Shown: piece after piece, positions 28,897 to 39,359 of the stretch | How the letters are laid out: each line of letters opens with the position of its first letter | Position numbering within the stretch: position 1 is the stretch's first letter | From: Pseudomonadota bacterium | GTDB lineage: Bacteria; Pseudomonadota; Gammaproteobacteria; Burkholderiales; Rhodocyclaceae | NCBI GenBank assembly: GCA_029776255.1 | Contig: JAKOTN010000033.1 | Span: 1 to 64,000 of the forward strand | Length of the DNA stretch: 64,000 nucleotides | Reading direction: 5' to 3' | Program-made: the position numbers and the translations under genes | The notes under the pieces: generated by a model | Seen by the model: the letters and a program-made list of their open reading frames with translations, nothing else | Told to the model about the DNA's origin: nothing | The model's database searches: none

Positions 28897-29724
28897 ATGT
28901 CCCGAAACTTCCGTTGCGGCGACTTTCTGCTTTCGCTGGCCCGCCCCTTGGTGATGGGAATCGTCAATCTGACACCGGATTCATTTTCCGGTGACGGGTT
29001 GGCGAACGATGTCTCGATGGCCATCGAGCACGCTCATCGACAGATTGAAGAAGGTGCGGACCTGCTCGATCTCGGCGCGGAATCGTCTCGCCCCGGCGCC
29101 ACGCCAACCTCGCTGGATGACGAGCTTCGACGTCTGATCCCTGTCCTTGAATCGCTCAAAGGCTGCGGCGTTCCTTTATCGGTCGACACGTACAAACCGG
29201 AAGTCATGGTCGCGGCGCTCGACCGCGGCGCATCGATGATCAACGACATTTACGCGCTACGCATGCCGGGCGCGCTTTCGGCGGTGAATTCCAGTCAATG
29301 TGGGATCTGTCTGATGCACATGCAAGGACAGCCCTTGTCCATGCAAAGGCAGCCAAGCTACAAAGACGTTGTGAGCGAGGTTCGCTCCTTCCTTGATAGC
29401 CGCGTGGCGGAGGCAGTAGCGGCCGGCATCGCCTTGGATCGTTTGCTGCTCGACCCGGGTTTTTGCTTTGGCAAAACGCTCGACCACAATCTAGAACTCT
29501 TTCGACACCTGGATCGCTTGTCGACACAAGGCGTGCCGATTCTCGCGGGAATTTCACGGAAATCCATGCTGGGAACGATCGTCAATCGCACGGTTGACCA
29601 GCGCCTAGCGGCCAGCCTCGCCGCCGCCGTCCTGGCCGCGCAACGGGGCGCCGCCATCCTGCGCGTACATGACGTCGCGGCAACGCGCGATGCGCTGGCC
29701 GTCTGGCAAGCCCTGAAGGTTTGA
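28897..29724 (+). CDS. folP: Dihydropteroate synthase
   Basis: The 275-residue TIM-barrel protein joins p-aminobenzoate to the pterin pyrophosphate in folate synthesis. The two family signatures are present: MGIVNLTPDSFSGDG and LDLGAESSRPGA, with SVDTYKPEV and a C-terminal LRVHDV. It follows ftsH by 68 bases and precedes glmM, the classical ftsH-folP-glmM order. Confidence 0.97.
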   Translation: MSRNFRCGDFLLSLARPLVMGIVNLTPDSFSGDGLANDVSMAIEHAHRQIEEGADLLDLGAESSRPGATPTSLDDELRRLIPVLESLKGCGVPLSVDTYKPEVMVAALDRGASMINDIYALRMPGALSAVNSSQCGICLMHMQGQPLSMQRQPSYKDVVSEVRSFLDSRVAEAVAAGIALDRLLLDPGFCFGKTLDHNLELFRHLDRLSTQGVPILAGISRKSMLGTIVNRTVDQRLAASLAAAVLAAQRGAAILRVHDVAATRDALAVWQALKV

Positions 29725-29843
29725 CGAGTTACAAATTCACTCGTTCCCGTGCTGGAGTTGTCAGCACCGTCGCGCCTATCCCGGTAAAATGGCCTGGATA
29801 AGAAATTTAGGCTTGCTGGCGACGAAACAGGGAGAAGGAAATC

Positions 29844-31211
29844 GTGACAAGAAAGTATTTTGGTACCGACGGCGTGCGTGGACGTGTGGGCGAAGTTCCG
29901 ATCACGCCAGATTTCGTGATGCGCCTTGGACATGCGGCTGGACGGGTACTCGCCGCCCACGATGTTGCGCGCAGTCATGTAAAAGCCGGCGAAAGGCCCG
30001 CGGTCCTCATTGGCAAAGATACCCGGATCTCGGGCTACATGATGGAAGCCGCTCTGGAGGCCGGATTCTCGGCCGCCGGCGTCGATGTCTGCCTGGTCGG
30101 GCCGATGCCGACGCCAGCCATCGCCTACCTTACCCGTGCCTTGCGATTACAGGCTGGAATCGTCATTTCCGCCTCGCACAACCCTTACTACGATAACGGG
30201 ATCAAGTTTTTTTCGGCAAACGGCACCAAATTACCGGACGAACTGGAGTCGGAGATTGAAGCCGCACTTGACGAGCCGCTGACTTGCGTCCCTTCCGCCG
30301 GTCTCGGAAGGGCGCGGCGCATCAATGACGCCGACGGTCGTTACATCGAATTCTGTAAAAGCACTTTCCCATTCGAACAAGATCTGCGGGGGTTGAAAAT
30401 CGTCGTAGACTGTGCGAACGGTGCGGCATACCACATCGCGCCTCATGTTTTCCACGAATTGGGCGCCGAGATCTGTACCGTTGGTATGGAACCGAACGGT
30501 CTCAACATCAATCAGGATGTCGGTGCAACAGCGCCAGCCGCCCTGCGCGAAGCGGTTCTCGCCCAAGGCGCCGACTTGGGAATTGCTCTCGACGGCGACG
30601 GCGACCGAGTGATGATGGTCGACGCGACCGGCAATATTTACGATGGTGATCAGTTGCTGTATGCCATCGTCCGCAGCCGCCTCCGTCAAGGTGCGGTGTC
30701 TGGCGTGGTCGGCACCTTGATGACTAACCTGGCCTTCGAACACGCCCTGTCCGAATTGAAAGTTCCGTTCGTCCGCGCCTCGGTGGGGGACCGCTACGTG
30801 ACGGACATGTTGCGTCAGCAGGGCTGGCTATTTGGCGGAGAAAATTCCGGTCACATTCTTTGCCTGGACAGACACACCACCGGTGACGGCATTGTTTCCG
30901 CCCTGCAAGTCCTTTCCGCTCTCCGTGAAGGCGACGACGACCTGCAAACCTTGTTGGGCAGTCTCAAACTCTACCCGCAACGACTGATCAATGTCGCCCT
31001 GAGCAAGGGATTTCCGTGGAAGGATAATTACTTGATTGCCGCGACACGAAACGAGGTGGAGAACGACCTGCGCGGCTGCGGTCGCGTGTTGCTACGCGCG
31101 TCGGGAACGGAACCGCTGCTGCGAGTCATGGTTGAAGGACAGGATTCAACCACGGTCAATCAAGCCGCGGAGAAGTTGGCGGCCGCCGTCCGCGAAGCCG
31201 TTTCGTCGTAA
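29844..31211 (+). CDS. glmM: Phosphoglucosamine mutase
   Basis: The 455-residue protein converts glucosamine-6-phosphate to glucosamine-1-phosphate for UDP-GlcNAc. The phosphoserine loop is [12 protein letters not shown] with Ser111, the metal loop DGDGDRVMM and the C-terminal phosphate-binding [12 protein letters not shown] are intact. The start is GTG at 29844 with GGAGAAGG about six bases upstream. Confidence 0.97.
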   Translation: MTRKYFGTDGVRGRVGEVPITPDFVMRLGHAAGRVLAAHDVARSHVKAGERPAVLIGKDTRISGYMMEAALEAGFSAAGVDVCLVGPMPTPAIAYLTRALRLQAGIVISASHNPYYDNGIKFFSANGTKLPDELESEIEAALDEPLTCVPSAGLGRARRINDADGRYIEFCKSTFPFEQDLRGLKIVVDCANGAAYHIAPHVFHELGAEICTVGMEPNGLNINQDVGATAPAALREAVLAQGADLGIALDGDGDRVMMVDATGNIYDGDQLLYAIVRSRLRQGAVSGVVGTLMTNLAFEHALSELKVPFVRASVGDRYVTDMLRQQGWLFGGENSGHILCLDRHTTGDGIVSALQVLSALREGDDDLQTLLGSLKLYPQRLINVALSKGFPWKDNYLIAATRNEVENDLRGCGRVLLRASGTEPLLRVMVEGQDSTTVNQAAEKLAAAVREAVSS

Positions 31212-31236
31212 TACCGCCCGCATTATCGCGCCATGC

Positions 31237-31270
31237 GTGCCTGACCATGATAAAAATCAGCGTCAGGCAC
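31237..31270 (+). terminator. Probable terminator after glmM
   Basis: A 9-bp inverted repeat (GTGCCTGAC at 31237-31245 and GTCAGGCAC at 31262-31270) encloses a smaller TGA/TCA pairing. TCTTTTACT follows a few bases later. It lies between the convergent glmM and DUF4212 genes. Confidence 0.5.
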
Positions 31271-31291
31271 AGTGTCTTTTACTCGCCCCTC

Positions 31292-31552
31292 TCACTCACC
31301 ATCGTCAACCCCATACTCTCGGTCAAGCTTGTCCATATAACGGGCGTACCACCAAATAATTGCCACGTAGACCAGAGGAGAACCCTGAGCGCCCATATAG
31401 AATCCGAGAGGAAACCCAAAGACGCTGAATTCAGCCAGTTCGCGCGCGAAATAGCTGACGACGAAAGTAACGACAAACCATATCGCCAATAAAAGCCCTG
31501 TTATCTTGAGGTTGCGATACCAGTATTCCCGCTGCTTCCGTTCCAGCCGCAT
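31292..31552 (-). CDS. DUF4212 protein (small subunit of sodium:solute symporter)
   Basis: The 86-residue product has two hydrophobic segments (LLLAIWFVVTFVVSYF and a second around PLVYVAIIWWYARYMD) and the family-specific YWYRNLKIT and GFPLGFYMGAQGSPL. It is the small partner of VC_2705-type symporters. ATG 31552 is preferred over 31591 because the upstream 13 residues are not family-like. It lies 71 bases after the symporter stop on the same strand, so the two are presumably co-transcribed. Confidence 0.9.
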   Translation of the reverse strand: MRLERKQREYWYRNLKITGLLLAIWFVVTFVVSYFARELAEFSVFGFPLGFYMGAQGSPLVYVAIIWWYARYMDKLDREYGVDDGE

Positions 31553-31623
31553 TCCCCACTCCTTCCGTCGCCATCGAGCGCCGCCGCCCATCCGCTCCCA
31601 GTATCAAATCGACACCCGCTGGT

Positions 31624-33666
31624 TCAGCGAACAATCTCCGGGTAACGCACGCTTTCGACGAATTCCTGCGTTTCCTGGCTGGGCGGCTTACCAAAAAGAC
31701 TGACCACGACGGTGGTCAAAAAACCCGCCGCGACACCCCAGACGCCGGCCGCCGTTGACTGAATCCCCAACCACGGCTCCATGCCGATGCCGTGCAGACC
31801 CAACCAGGGGATACCATCGAACTGCACTCGCACCATGTAATAAACGGTCACCGACAAACCGACGACCATGCCGCTCACCGCCCCCGCCGGATTGGCCCGC
31901 TTCCAGAAGACCCCCAGAATCAAGGCTGGAAAAAAAGCGGCGCCCGCCAGTGAAAAAGCCCAGGCAACCATGAACAGAATCGACGCCGGTTTTTGTGAAG
32001 CGACGGTGGCCGCCAAGACCGCCACCACCAATAGCAAGGCTTTGGAAACCACCAAACGCCACTGCGTTGTCGCCTCGGGACGATAGATTTTGTAATAGAC
32101 ATCGTGCGACAAGGCACTGGCGATGGTCAGCAACAAGCCATCGGCGGTCGACAACGCCGCGGCCAGTGCGCCGGCGGCAACCAAACCCGAAATCACGTAA
32201 GGCAAACCAGCAATTTCCGGCGTCGCCAGCAGGATCACGTCGGGATTCAGCGCCAACTCGGAAAGCTGCAGGATACCGTCGCCATTGACATCCTCGATCG
32301 AAACCAGGCCAATCTTGCCCCAGGCGGTCACCCAGACAGGCAATTGGGCAATCGAAGAGCCGATCAGGTTTGAATATATTTCGTACTTGGCAAAAGCGGC
32401 ATAGGCGGGCGCGGTCAAATAAAGCGCCAGGATGAACAGCAAGGACCAAAACACCGAACGACGCGCGTCGCGCACGCTTGGGGTCGTGTAGTAGCGCATC
32501 AGCACATGCGGCAGCGCCGCGGTACCAACCATCAAACAAAAGACGAGCGAAAGAAAATTCAGACGCTCGGTATTGCCGACCTCACCGGGTTCGCCTGGGA
32601 AGGCCGTTACATGGTGTTCGGGTTCGGCGCCGCGCTGCGCGGCCTGACGCATCAGGCTTTCCCAATAGCCGTGCGCGCCGTCGACGGTTTTGGGCAAATC
32701 GGCGCGTTGCCGTTCCAGGGCGACCACGTCGCGCATCTGCGCATTGTTTTTTTTCAAATCCTCGATTCGTAAGGACAAACGCCGATCCTCCTCGGCCAGG
32801 GAGTCCGGCAGCGTCAAAATCCGCTCGTAGTACGCATCCGCTCGCTCACGAAACACACGACGCGCGTCGATCTCGCCAGGATCGCGAAAGATTTTGTCTT
32901 CCAGAACCCGCACCTTTTGCAACACGTGTCCGTAAGTCAATTGCGGCACCGGGATTCCCGTCACCTTGTAAGACAGGATCGTCACCGGAACCAGATAAGC
33001 GACGATCAGAATGGTGTATTGCGCGACCTGCGTCCAGGTCACTGCCCGCATGCCACCAAGGAACGAGCACACCAGAATCCCAGCCAGCCCGACAAAAACG
33101 CCGATCTCGAATTGCAGACCGACAAAGCGGCTGGTGATCAGTCCGACGCCATAAATCTGCGCCACCACATAGACAAACGACGCCAAAACGGTGGCGAAGA
33201 CGCCGACCAGACGCGCCAAATTGCCGCCGTAGCGAGCGGCAAGAAAATCCGGAATGGTGAACTGACCAAAGCGGCGCAAGTAGGGTGCCAACAGCAACGC
33301 CACCAAAACGTATCCGCCGGTCCATCCCATTACATAGGCCAGCCCTTGATAACCTGACAGATAAAGCGTTCCCGCCAGCCCCATGAAGGAAGCGGAACTC
33401 ATCCAGTCCGCGCCGGTGGCCATGCCGTTGAAAATCGCCGGCACCCGCCGGCCTGCCACGTAATACTCGGAAACATTGGCGGTTCGCGCCAGCACGCCGA
33501 TCGTGGCGTAGAGAAACAGGGTCAGAAACAGGAAGGAATAGCCGATCCAGCGCGGCGGCATCCCGTGTCGTTCAAGAACGGCCAGCGCCAGGATGACGAT
33601 AAAAAAGGTCACCGTGTAATAGGCATAGTAACGACGCAGCGATACGGCGTAGTCTGCCATCGTCAA
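31624..33666 (-). CDS. Sodium:solute symporter, VC_2705 subfamily (probable acetate uptake)
   Basis: The 680-residue SSS-family permease resembles ActP but carries features of the VC_2705 group. A roughly 120-residue hydrophilic, charged insert lies at about 245-365. A second loop holds a canonical EF-hand-type calcium loop (Asp459-Glu470, DVNGDGILQLSE). The core SSS sequences (GADWMSSASFMG, ALSTADGLLLTIASALSHD) are intact. Its neighbours acs, the DUF294/CBS protein, the exonuclease and DUF4212 match an acetate-utilisation cluster known from Pseudomonas and Vibrio. Acetate as substrate is inferred from this context. Confidence 0.9.
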   Translation of the reverse strand: MTMADYAVSLRRYYAYYTVTFFIVILALAVLERHGMPPRWIGYSFLFLTLFLYATIGVLARTANVSEYYVAGRRVPAIFNGMATGADWMSSASFMGLAGTLYLSGYQGLAYVMGWTGGYVLVALLLAPYLRRFGQFTIPDFLAARYGGNLARLVGVFATVLASFVYVVAQIYGVGLITSRFVGLQFEIGVFVGLAGILVCSFLGGMRAVTWTQVAQYTILIVAYLVPVTILSYKVTGIPVPQLTYGHVLQKVRVLEDKIFRDPGEIDARRVFRERADAYYERILTLPDSLAEEDRRLSLRIEDLKKNNAQMRDVVALERQRADLPKTVDGAHGYWESLMRQAAQRGAEPEHHVTAFPGEPGEVGNTERLNFLSLVFCLMVGTAALPHVLMRYYTTPSVRDARRSVFWSLLFILALYLTAPAYAAFAKYEIYSNLIGSSIAQLPVWVTAWGKIGLVSIEDVNGDGILQLSELALNPDVILLATPEIAGLPYVISGLVAAGALAAALSTADGLLLTIASALSHDVYYKIYRPEATTQWRLVVSKALLLVVAVLAATVASQKPASILFMVAWAFSLAGAAFFPALILGVFWKRANPAGAVSGMVVGLSVTVYYMVRVQFDGIPWLGLHGIGMEPWLGIQSTAAGVWGVAAGFLTTVVVSLFGKPPSQETQEFVESVRYPEIVR

Positions 33667-33675
33667 GCCGACCGT

Positions 33676-34383
33676 TCAGCCGTCCTGATGCATGTGGCGC
33701 CGCGCCTTCTCCAACTCCAGCAAACTGGCCGGCGTATCAAAGCCTTTCCGCGCCGCTTTCGCGATCGCGATCTGCAACAGCCTGGCGGTATCGTAAGCAT
33801 CCGACAGGGCGTCGTGACGACGAATGCTTTCGATGGCGAAATGATCGAGCCAGGGGTCCAAGCGGCCGTCCATTTCACTCACCTCGCGAAACAGATCGGA
33901 CATCACCCAGGCCAAATCAAGCCACGGTTGCGGCAGATCAAGTCGCAAATGTTCCGACAACGCCCGTTCGAGCCTTTTCGCGACAAACACGGCGTGATAA
34001 ACCACCAACGGTGCCTTGCCCGCGAACCGCAGCAAGGCGATCAGCGCATCGGCCGGCGCCATGGCGGCCGACGGGCGGTCGCTACCAGCTTCCGCTTCCG
34101 TCGGCGGCGGGCCATCCGTCGCCAACGTCGCGCGGAAAGCGTCATTGAAATCGATCAGACCATCGGTAACCGCCAGCGCACCGATCGCCAGCAAGCTTTC
34201 CGTCCGGGTATCGAGGCCGCCAAGTTCGACATCGACGACCACGTAGCGCGACTGGCGATGCGAGCGACCAAGATCCGGCGGCGGCAATCGCGACCAGTCG
34301 GCAAGCAAACGTTGTTGATCGGCATTCAAGCGCGGATCCGGCGCGTCCTGGCCGGAAAACAGTTTCGAAAACCAAGTGCTCAT
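33676..34383 (-). CDS. DnaQ-like 3'-5' exonuclease homologue with altered motif II
   Basis: The 235-residue protein has a DEDDh exonuclease-type domain from residue 47: Exo I is VVVDVELGGLD (Asp51, Glu53) and Exo III is HDALSDAYD (His190, Asp195). In Exo II the usual H-x-x-F-D reads HAVFVA, so Val134 replaces the metal-binding aspartate. Activity may therefore be reduced or lost. The stop codon of the upstream DUF294 gene is two bases before this start. Relatives lie beside the same CBS/DUF294 and symporter genes in other proteobacteria; their role there is not established. Confidence 0.85.
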   Translation of the reverse strand: MSTWFSKLFSGQDAPDPRLNADQQRLLADWSRLPPPDLGRSHRQSRYVVVDVELGGLDTRTESLLAIGALAVTDGLIDFNDAFRATLATDGPPPTEAEAGSDRPSAAMAPADALIALLRFAGKAPLVVYHAVFVAKRLERALSEHLRLDLPQPWLDLAWVMSDLFREVSEMDGRLDPWLDHFAIESIRRHDALSDAYDTARLLQIAIAKAARKGFDTPASLLELEKARRHMHQDG

Positions 34384-34385
34384 GT

Positions 34386-36296
34386 TCAGAGTTGGTAATC
34401 AAGCCGCAAGCGCGCCTGCAATTTGCGCGCCTGCCGGAACGACTCGATAAGAATGCGCCGTTCGACTTCGTTCAACTCGTCGGGTCTGATCAAGTTGTCG
34501 CCGGCGCGCCCTTGCTCCTGCTCGAAGTGCTGATGACGCAAACGCAGGAACTGGATGAAATTGAAAGCGTCCACACTGGCCGAGATTTCTTCCCCAGACA
34601 TGTTCAACAACGCGCCACCTCGTTTGAGGCGGCTCACGGTATTGGTCGCCTCGACCTGTCTTGCCAGCGCGAACACCCGTGCCGCGTCGGTGAATAGCCG
34701 CACGCCGTACTTTTTCAAATCGATGGTTCCCGGATGCTCTGGATCGGCATCGGTCACGAAATCGCGAATCCGGCCAAGTGGCGGCGCGACGCTCAACGCA
34801 TTCTGGGCCAGCATCCGCAAAAACAGCGGGCTGCTTTGCGTTTGCCGCAGCAAGGCAAGACGCATGCGATGCGCCAGATTGAAGCGACCATAAAGCGGCC
34901 GGAAGTCGAAGAAAATCGTCGCGTTGAGCAGCGCTTGCGGTTCCGGCATGCGCACCCACTGCGCGAATCGCTCCTCCCACTCTTCCAGTGTCAGGCAGAG
35001 ATCCGGGTTGCTGGCCATGATGTTGCCCTTGCACAACGGAAAACCGCATTTATCCAGATCCTCATTGACATCGCGCGCGAACTCAAGAAAGCGTAGTTGC
35101 GTCTGTTCGCGATCCATGATGTCGGTGCAGATATAGACGATGCCGTTATCCTGATCGGTGGTGAAGGTTTGCTCGTCGCGCCCCTCGGAACCGAAAGACA
35201 ACCATGCCCAGTCAATGCCATAGAGATCGTGGCGTTCAAGATTGAGGTCGAGGACCCGGCGGGCCACCGCGTCATTGAGTGTCGAGATGAATTGCGTGAT
35301 TTCCTGCGCACCCACGCCTTCGCCGAGCATGGTCAACGCCAGTTGTCTGACATCCTCCCGCGCGTGCAACAGCGCCTCGGCGCTGCTCGCTGCATCGATG
35401 GCGTGACGAATCTGCCGCAAGCCGGCACCTTGCAGTTTAAAAAGATCGCCTTCGGACACCACCCCCCGCAAGCCTCCGCCTTCATCGACAGCCAGGACGT
35501 GCCGTATACCGTGCAACGCCATCGCCAGTGCCGCATCGTGAGCGTTGGCCGCCAGCGGCAACGTCCGTGGAGTGGGCGACATCACCACGGCGATCGGCTG
35601 TTCGAGCGAGACCCCCGGCAGAACGATCCGCTTCAAGACATCGGACAAGGTAAAAATACCGACCGGGCGCCGCTCGGAATCCACAACCGCCATCGAACCG
35701 ATGTGACGATCCGCCATCAACTCGACCACCTGCCGAATCGGCGTTTCCGGCAACACCGAAACCGGCTCGCGCCTAACCACCGTCGACAAGGGGGAATTCA
35801 TCGTTTTCTGTTCGCCGGCGCGTTGAACAACCTGCTGTTGCAACTGTTGCTGCGATTGACTGAGCAAACCGGCGATATGCTGTGTGCAAAAAAGATTGAA
35901 GACCGTGCTTTTTTCGGTCAGCGCAAGGAACGCATCGGCCGGCAGTTCGAAACAGAATACCTCATCGCGCGCCAAGTAGGTATCGAACGACGGTCGCTGA
36001 GCCATCAAGGCTTCAATTGAAAAACACTGTCCCGGAATCAGGGTGTGGGAAGCGCGCGAAACGTAGCCAGCCGCGCTGCCCGATCCGACGCGCACCTTGC
36101 CGCGATGAAGAATATAGAGAGTACGCGCGACACCCATCTCGCCGGTCAAGATTTGTGCGTTCTGCGGGTAATGCACCAGCCTGACGCTCTCGGCAAGAAA
36201 GCGCAGAGCGCCGTCATCCATGCGGTCAAATGGCGAGAATGCGCGCAGGAAGCCAATGCACGCGGAAACCAGCATCTCAGTCGCGGGGTTGCACAT
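34386..36296 (-). CDS. cNMP-binding / CBS-pair / DUF294 nucleotidyltransferase-like protein
   Basis: The 636-residue cytoplasmic protein has, in order, a cyclic-nucleotide-binding fold (about 15-145), a CBS-domain pair (about 165-300), a DUF294 GlnD-like nucleotidyltransferase domain containing FGSEGRDEQTFTTDQDNG, and the DUF294 C-terminal helical domain. The G-S and DQD metal residues are present, so transferase activity is plausible. ATG 36296 is chosen for GGGAG five bases upstream; in-frame ATGs lie at 36308 and 36326. It forms an operon with the exonuclease and symporter genes and probably senses nucleotide or energy state; the target is unknown. Confidence 0.9.
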   Translation of the reverse strand: MCNPATEMLVSACIGFLRAFSPFDRMDDGALRFLAESVRLVHYPQNAQILTGEMGVARTLYILHRGKVRVGSGSAAGYVSRASHTLIPGQCFSIEALMAQRPSFDTYLARDEVFCFELPADAFLALTEKSTVFNLFCTQHIAGLLSQSQQQLQQQVVQRAGEQKTMNSPLSTVVRREPVSVLPETPIRQVVELMADRHIGSMAVVDSERRPVGIFTLSDVLKRIVLPGVSLEQPIAVVMSPTPRTLPLAANAHDAALAMALHGIRHVLAVDEGGGLRGVVSEGDLFKLQGAGLRQIRHAIDAASSAEALLHAREDVRQLALTMLGEGVGAQEITQFISTLNDAVARRVLDLNLERHDLYGIDWAWLSFGSEGRDEQTFTTDQDNGIVYICTDIMDREQTQLRFLEFARDVNEDLDKCGFPLCKGNIMASNPDLCLTLEEWEERFAQWVRMPEPQALLNATIFFDFRPLYGRFNLAHRMRLALLRQTQSSPLFLRMLAQNALSVAPPLGRIRDFVTDADPEHPGTIDLKKYGVRLFTDAARVFALARQVEATNTVSRLKRGGALLNMSGEEISASVDAFNFIQFLRLRHQHFEQEQGRAGDNLIRPDELNEVERRILIESFRQARKLQARLRLDYQL

Positions 36297-36416
36297 CACG
36301 GCTCCCATGACACCATAAAGCACCAAAAATAATCCATGCCGATCAACGACACCTCGACGAGGCGGTGACCAAGCAGGTCCTGAAATACCGACAGGATTCT
36401 TTTGCCGACATCGAAC

Positions 36417-36464
36417 AAAAACGTCCCGGCGCTGGAGAAAGGTAAATTCTCGAGCGCCGGGACG
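36417..36464 (-). terminator. Intrinsic terminator of acs
   Basis: A perfect 12-bp stem (36422-36433 with 36453-36464), extended inwards by GAGAA/TTCTC, is followed on the minus strand by TTTTT (36421-36417). It ends acs transcription and separates it from the DUF294 operon. Confidence 0.88.
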
Positions 36465-36503
36465 CGCGTGTCGACGACCCTGACCTACACGGATTCGACG
36501 ACT

Positions 36504-38480
36504 CTAGACAGCCCAGGAATCCTTCAACTGATCAAGGATCGCCGGGTTCTCGAGCGTCGACACATCCTGCGCCACGGTTTCTCCCTTGGCCAGGGAACGC
36601 AGCAGACGACGCATGATCTTGCCGGAGCGGGTCTTCGGCAAATTGTCGCCAAAACGCAGATCCTTCGGTTTGGCGATCGGGCCGATTTCGCGCCCGACGT
36701 GATCCTGAAGTTCCTTGACGATTTTCTTGGCGGCCTCGCCGGTCGGGCGCTGCCCCTTCAGAACCACGAAGGCACAGATCGCCTCGCCGGTCAGGTCGTC
36801 CGGACGCCCCACCACGGCGGCCTCCGCCACCAAGGGATGCGACACGAGCGCCGATTCGATTTCCATGGTTCCCATGCGGTGACCGGAAACGTTCAACACG
36901 TCGTCGATACGACCGGTAATCGTGAAATATCCCGTCTTCACATCGCGTATCGAACCGTCGCCGGCGAGGTACAGCTTACCGTTGAAGTCGTCCGGGTAGT
37001 AGGATTTCTTGAACCGCTCGGGATCGCCCCAGATGTTGCGAATCATCGCCGGCCACGGCTTCTTGACCACCAGCAAACCACCCTTGCCCCAGTCGAGTTC
37101 GGTACCGGTCTCGTCGACGACGGCCGCCTGAATACCGGGGAAAGGCAGGGTGCACGAACCCGGAACCAGCGGTGTGGCGCCCGGTAGCGGGGTGATCATG
37201 TGACCGCCGGTTTCGGTCTGCCAGAAAGTATCGACGATCGGGCAGCGACCGCCGCCCACGCTGTCGTAGTACCACTGCCACGCCGCCGGGTTGATCGGTT
37301 CGCCAACGGTTCCCAGAAGCCGCAGGGACGACAAATCGAACTGGGTCGGCGCCACCGCCGGATTGATGTCGGCCGCCTTGACCAGCGAACGAATGGCCGT
37401 CGGCGCGGTGTAGAACACATTGACCTTGTGATCCTGGATCATCTTCCAGAAACGACCGGCATCCGGATAGGTTGGAATGCCTTCGAAGACGATCTCCGTG
37501 CCCCCGCAGGCGAGCGGTCCGTAGGTGATGTACGTGTGGCCGGTAACCCAACCGATATCCGCCGTACACCAGAAGAGATCGCTTGGCTTGATGTCGAAGG
37601 TCCACTTCATGGTCAGGATGGCGTGCAGGAGATAGCCACCCGTGCAATGCTGCACGCCCTTCGGCTTGCCGGTCGAACCGGAGGTATAAAGCAGGAACAA
37701 GGGATGCTCGGCGCCAACCCATTCCGGCTCGCAGACGTCGGATTGACCTTCGACGACGTCATGCCACCAGATATCGCGTCCGGCGACCATCTTGCATTCA
37801 CCGCCGGTGCGCTGGAAAACGATCACGTCCTTGATCGACTCGCAGCCACCCAGGGCGATCCCCTCGTCGACAGCCGGTTTCAGCGGAATTTTCTTGCCAC
37901 CGCGACATTGCTCGTCGGCGGTGATCACCGCCACCGCGCCGGCGTCGTTGATCCGGTCGCGCACCGACTGCGCGGAGAAACCGCCGAAAACGACCGAATG
38001 GATGGCGCCGATGCGCGCACATGCCTGCATCGCGACGATCCCTTCGACCCCCATCGACATGTAAATGACGACCCGGTCGCCTTTTTTGATGCCACGCGCA
38101 CGCAGACCGTTAGCAAACTGGCTGACGCGCGACAACAACTGCTTGTAGGTGACGCGCGTGACTTCGCCGTCATCGGCCTCGAAAATGATCGCCACCCGGT
38201 CGCCGAGTCCCGCTTCGACGTTGCGGTCGAGGCAGTTATACGAGGCGTTCAGCGTGCCATCGGCGAACCACTTGAAAAACGGCGCATTCGACTCGTCGAG
38301 AACCTGTGTGAACGGGGTTTTCCACGACACATGCTCGCGCGCCAGACGCGCCCAGTAACCGCTGTAATCCTTCTCCGCCTCGGCACAAAGCGCTCTGTAA
38401 GCGTCCATGCCGGAAATCGTCGCCTGCTTGACGAATTCGGCTGACGGCTCAAAAAAAGTAACGGCCTCGTTCTGTGACAT
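36504..38480 (-). CDS. acs: Acetyl-CoA synthetase
   Basis: The 658-residue AMP-forming enzyme activates acetate to acetyl-CoA through acetyl-AMP. Visible are the P-loop [11 protein letters not shown], the [11 protein letters not shown] region, the hinge [10 protein letters not shown] and the C-terminal [10 protein letters not shown], whose lysine is the conserved acetylation-controlled catalytic residue. ATG 38480 follows AGGAGATGGGAC; the 71-residue in-frame extension upstream has no family similarity. It heads the acetate-use cluster and is divergent from the UPF0114 gene. Confidence 0.98.
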   Translation of the reverse strand: MSQNEAVTFFEPSAEFVKQATISGMDAYRALCAEAEKDYSGYWARLAREHVSWKTPFTQVLDESNAPFFKWFADGTLNASYNCLDRNVEAGLGDRVAIIFEADDGEVTRVTYKQLLSRVSQFANGLRARGIKKGDRVVIYMSMGVEGIVAMQACARIGAIHSVVFGGFSAQSVRDRINDAGAVAVITADEQCRGGKKIPLKPAVDEGIALGGCESIKDVIVFQRTGGECKMVAGRDIWWHDVVEGQSDVCEPEWVGAEHPLFLLYTSGSTGKPKGVQHCTGGYLLHAILTMKWTFDIKPSDLFWCTADIGWVTGHTYITYGPLACGGTEIVFEGIPTYPDAGRFWKMIQDHKVNVFYTAPTAIRSLVKAADINPAVAPTQFDLSSLRLLGTVGEPINPAAWQWYYDSVGGGRCPIVDTFWQTETGGHMITPLPGATPLVPGSCTLPFPGIQAAVVDETGTELDWGKGGLLVVKKPWPAMIRNIWGDPERFKKSYYPDDFNGKLYLAGDGSIRDVKTGYFTITGRIDDVLNVSGHRMGTMEIESALVSHPLVAEAAVVGRPDDLTGEAICAFVVLKGQRPTGEAAKKIVKELQDHVGREIGPIAKPKDLRFGDNLPKTRSGKIMRRLLRSLAKGETVAQDVSTLENPAILDQLKDSWAV

Positions 38481-38745
38481 GTCCCATCTCCTGTGCAGTA
38501 GTGGTGGAGGATTCGAAAAGTCGGTAACACAAATCTTTATGAAAGAACCGATGATTGGTCTTGACGCCTCGTCGCTATCGAGCGGGGAGCAACTGTCGTG
38601 CTGCCCGGGCCACGCCAATCCGGCAGGATTAAACGCCGTGAATCTTACACCCCACTTACGGCACACCCGGACCGCGCGGCGGAAAGTGCTCATTCTTTGG
38701 TGCTAGAATCCCTTGTCCAAACCTCGCCACTCTGACCTTACAAAC

Positions 38746-39303
38746 ATGACCGTCCCTCCTTCCACGACAAACAGACTTGAAATGTTCATTTTCTGGAGCC
38801 GCTGGCTGCAAGCGCCTCTTTATCTCGGCCTGATCGTTGCGCAGAGCGCTTATGTGTATCTGTTCATGATTGAGTTGTGGCACCTGATCCATAACCTTTT
38901 TCTCAGCAGCACGCGGATATCCGAGACAGAGGTAATGCTGATCGTCCTTGGTCTGATCGATGTGGTGATGATCGCCAACCTGCTGATCATGGTCATTATC
39001 GGCGGCTACGAAACATTCGTCTCCCGACTCGGCCTGGAAGGTCACCCTGATCAACCGGAGTGGCTTTCGCACGTCAATGCCAGCGTACTCAAGATCAAAC
39101 TATCGACCGCGATCGTCGGCATCTCATCGATCGATCTCTTAAAGACGTTCATCAATGCGAAAAACATGGATGAACACACAATAAAGTGGCAGGTCACCAT
39201 CCATGCGATTTTTCTTTTCTCGGCGCTGGCGATGGCCTGGGTCGACCGCATCATGACCCAGACAATCACCTTGGGAAAATCCCAACACACGGCCCACCGC
39301 TGA
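38746..39303 (+). CDS. UPF0114 (YqhA-type) membrane protein
   Basis: The 185-residue product has three to four hydrophobic segments and the family-like FWSRWLQAPLYLGLIVAQ and GGYETFVSRLGL motifs. UPF0114/YqhA proteins are inner-membrane proteins of unknown function. ATG 38746 is preferred to TTG 38713. The fumarase gene follows 56 bases downstream. Confidence 0.88.
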   Translation: MTVPPSTTNRLEMFIFWSRWLQAPLYLGLIVAQSAYVYLFMIELWHLIHNLFLSSTRISETEVMLIVLGLIDVVMIANLLIMVIIGGYETFVSRLGLEGHPDQPEWLSHVNASVLKIKLSTAIVGISSIDLLKTFINAKNMDEHTIKWQVTIHAIFLFSALAMAWVDRIMTQTITLGKSQHTAHR

Positions 39304-39359
39304 ACAGATCAGATACCCGCGACGGGGGATCCGTCGCCATCCACCACAGAGAGCCTGAA

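Noticed and set aside
37200-38444. 414-codon frame opposite acs
   Set aside because: Complement of highly conserved acs sequence; no similarity to any family.
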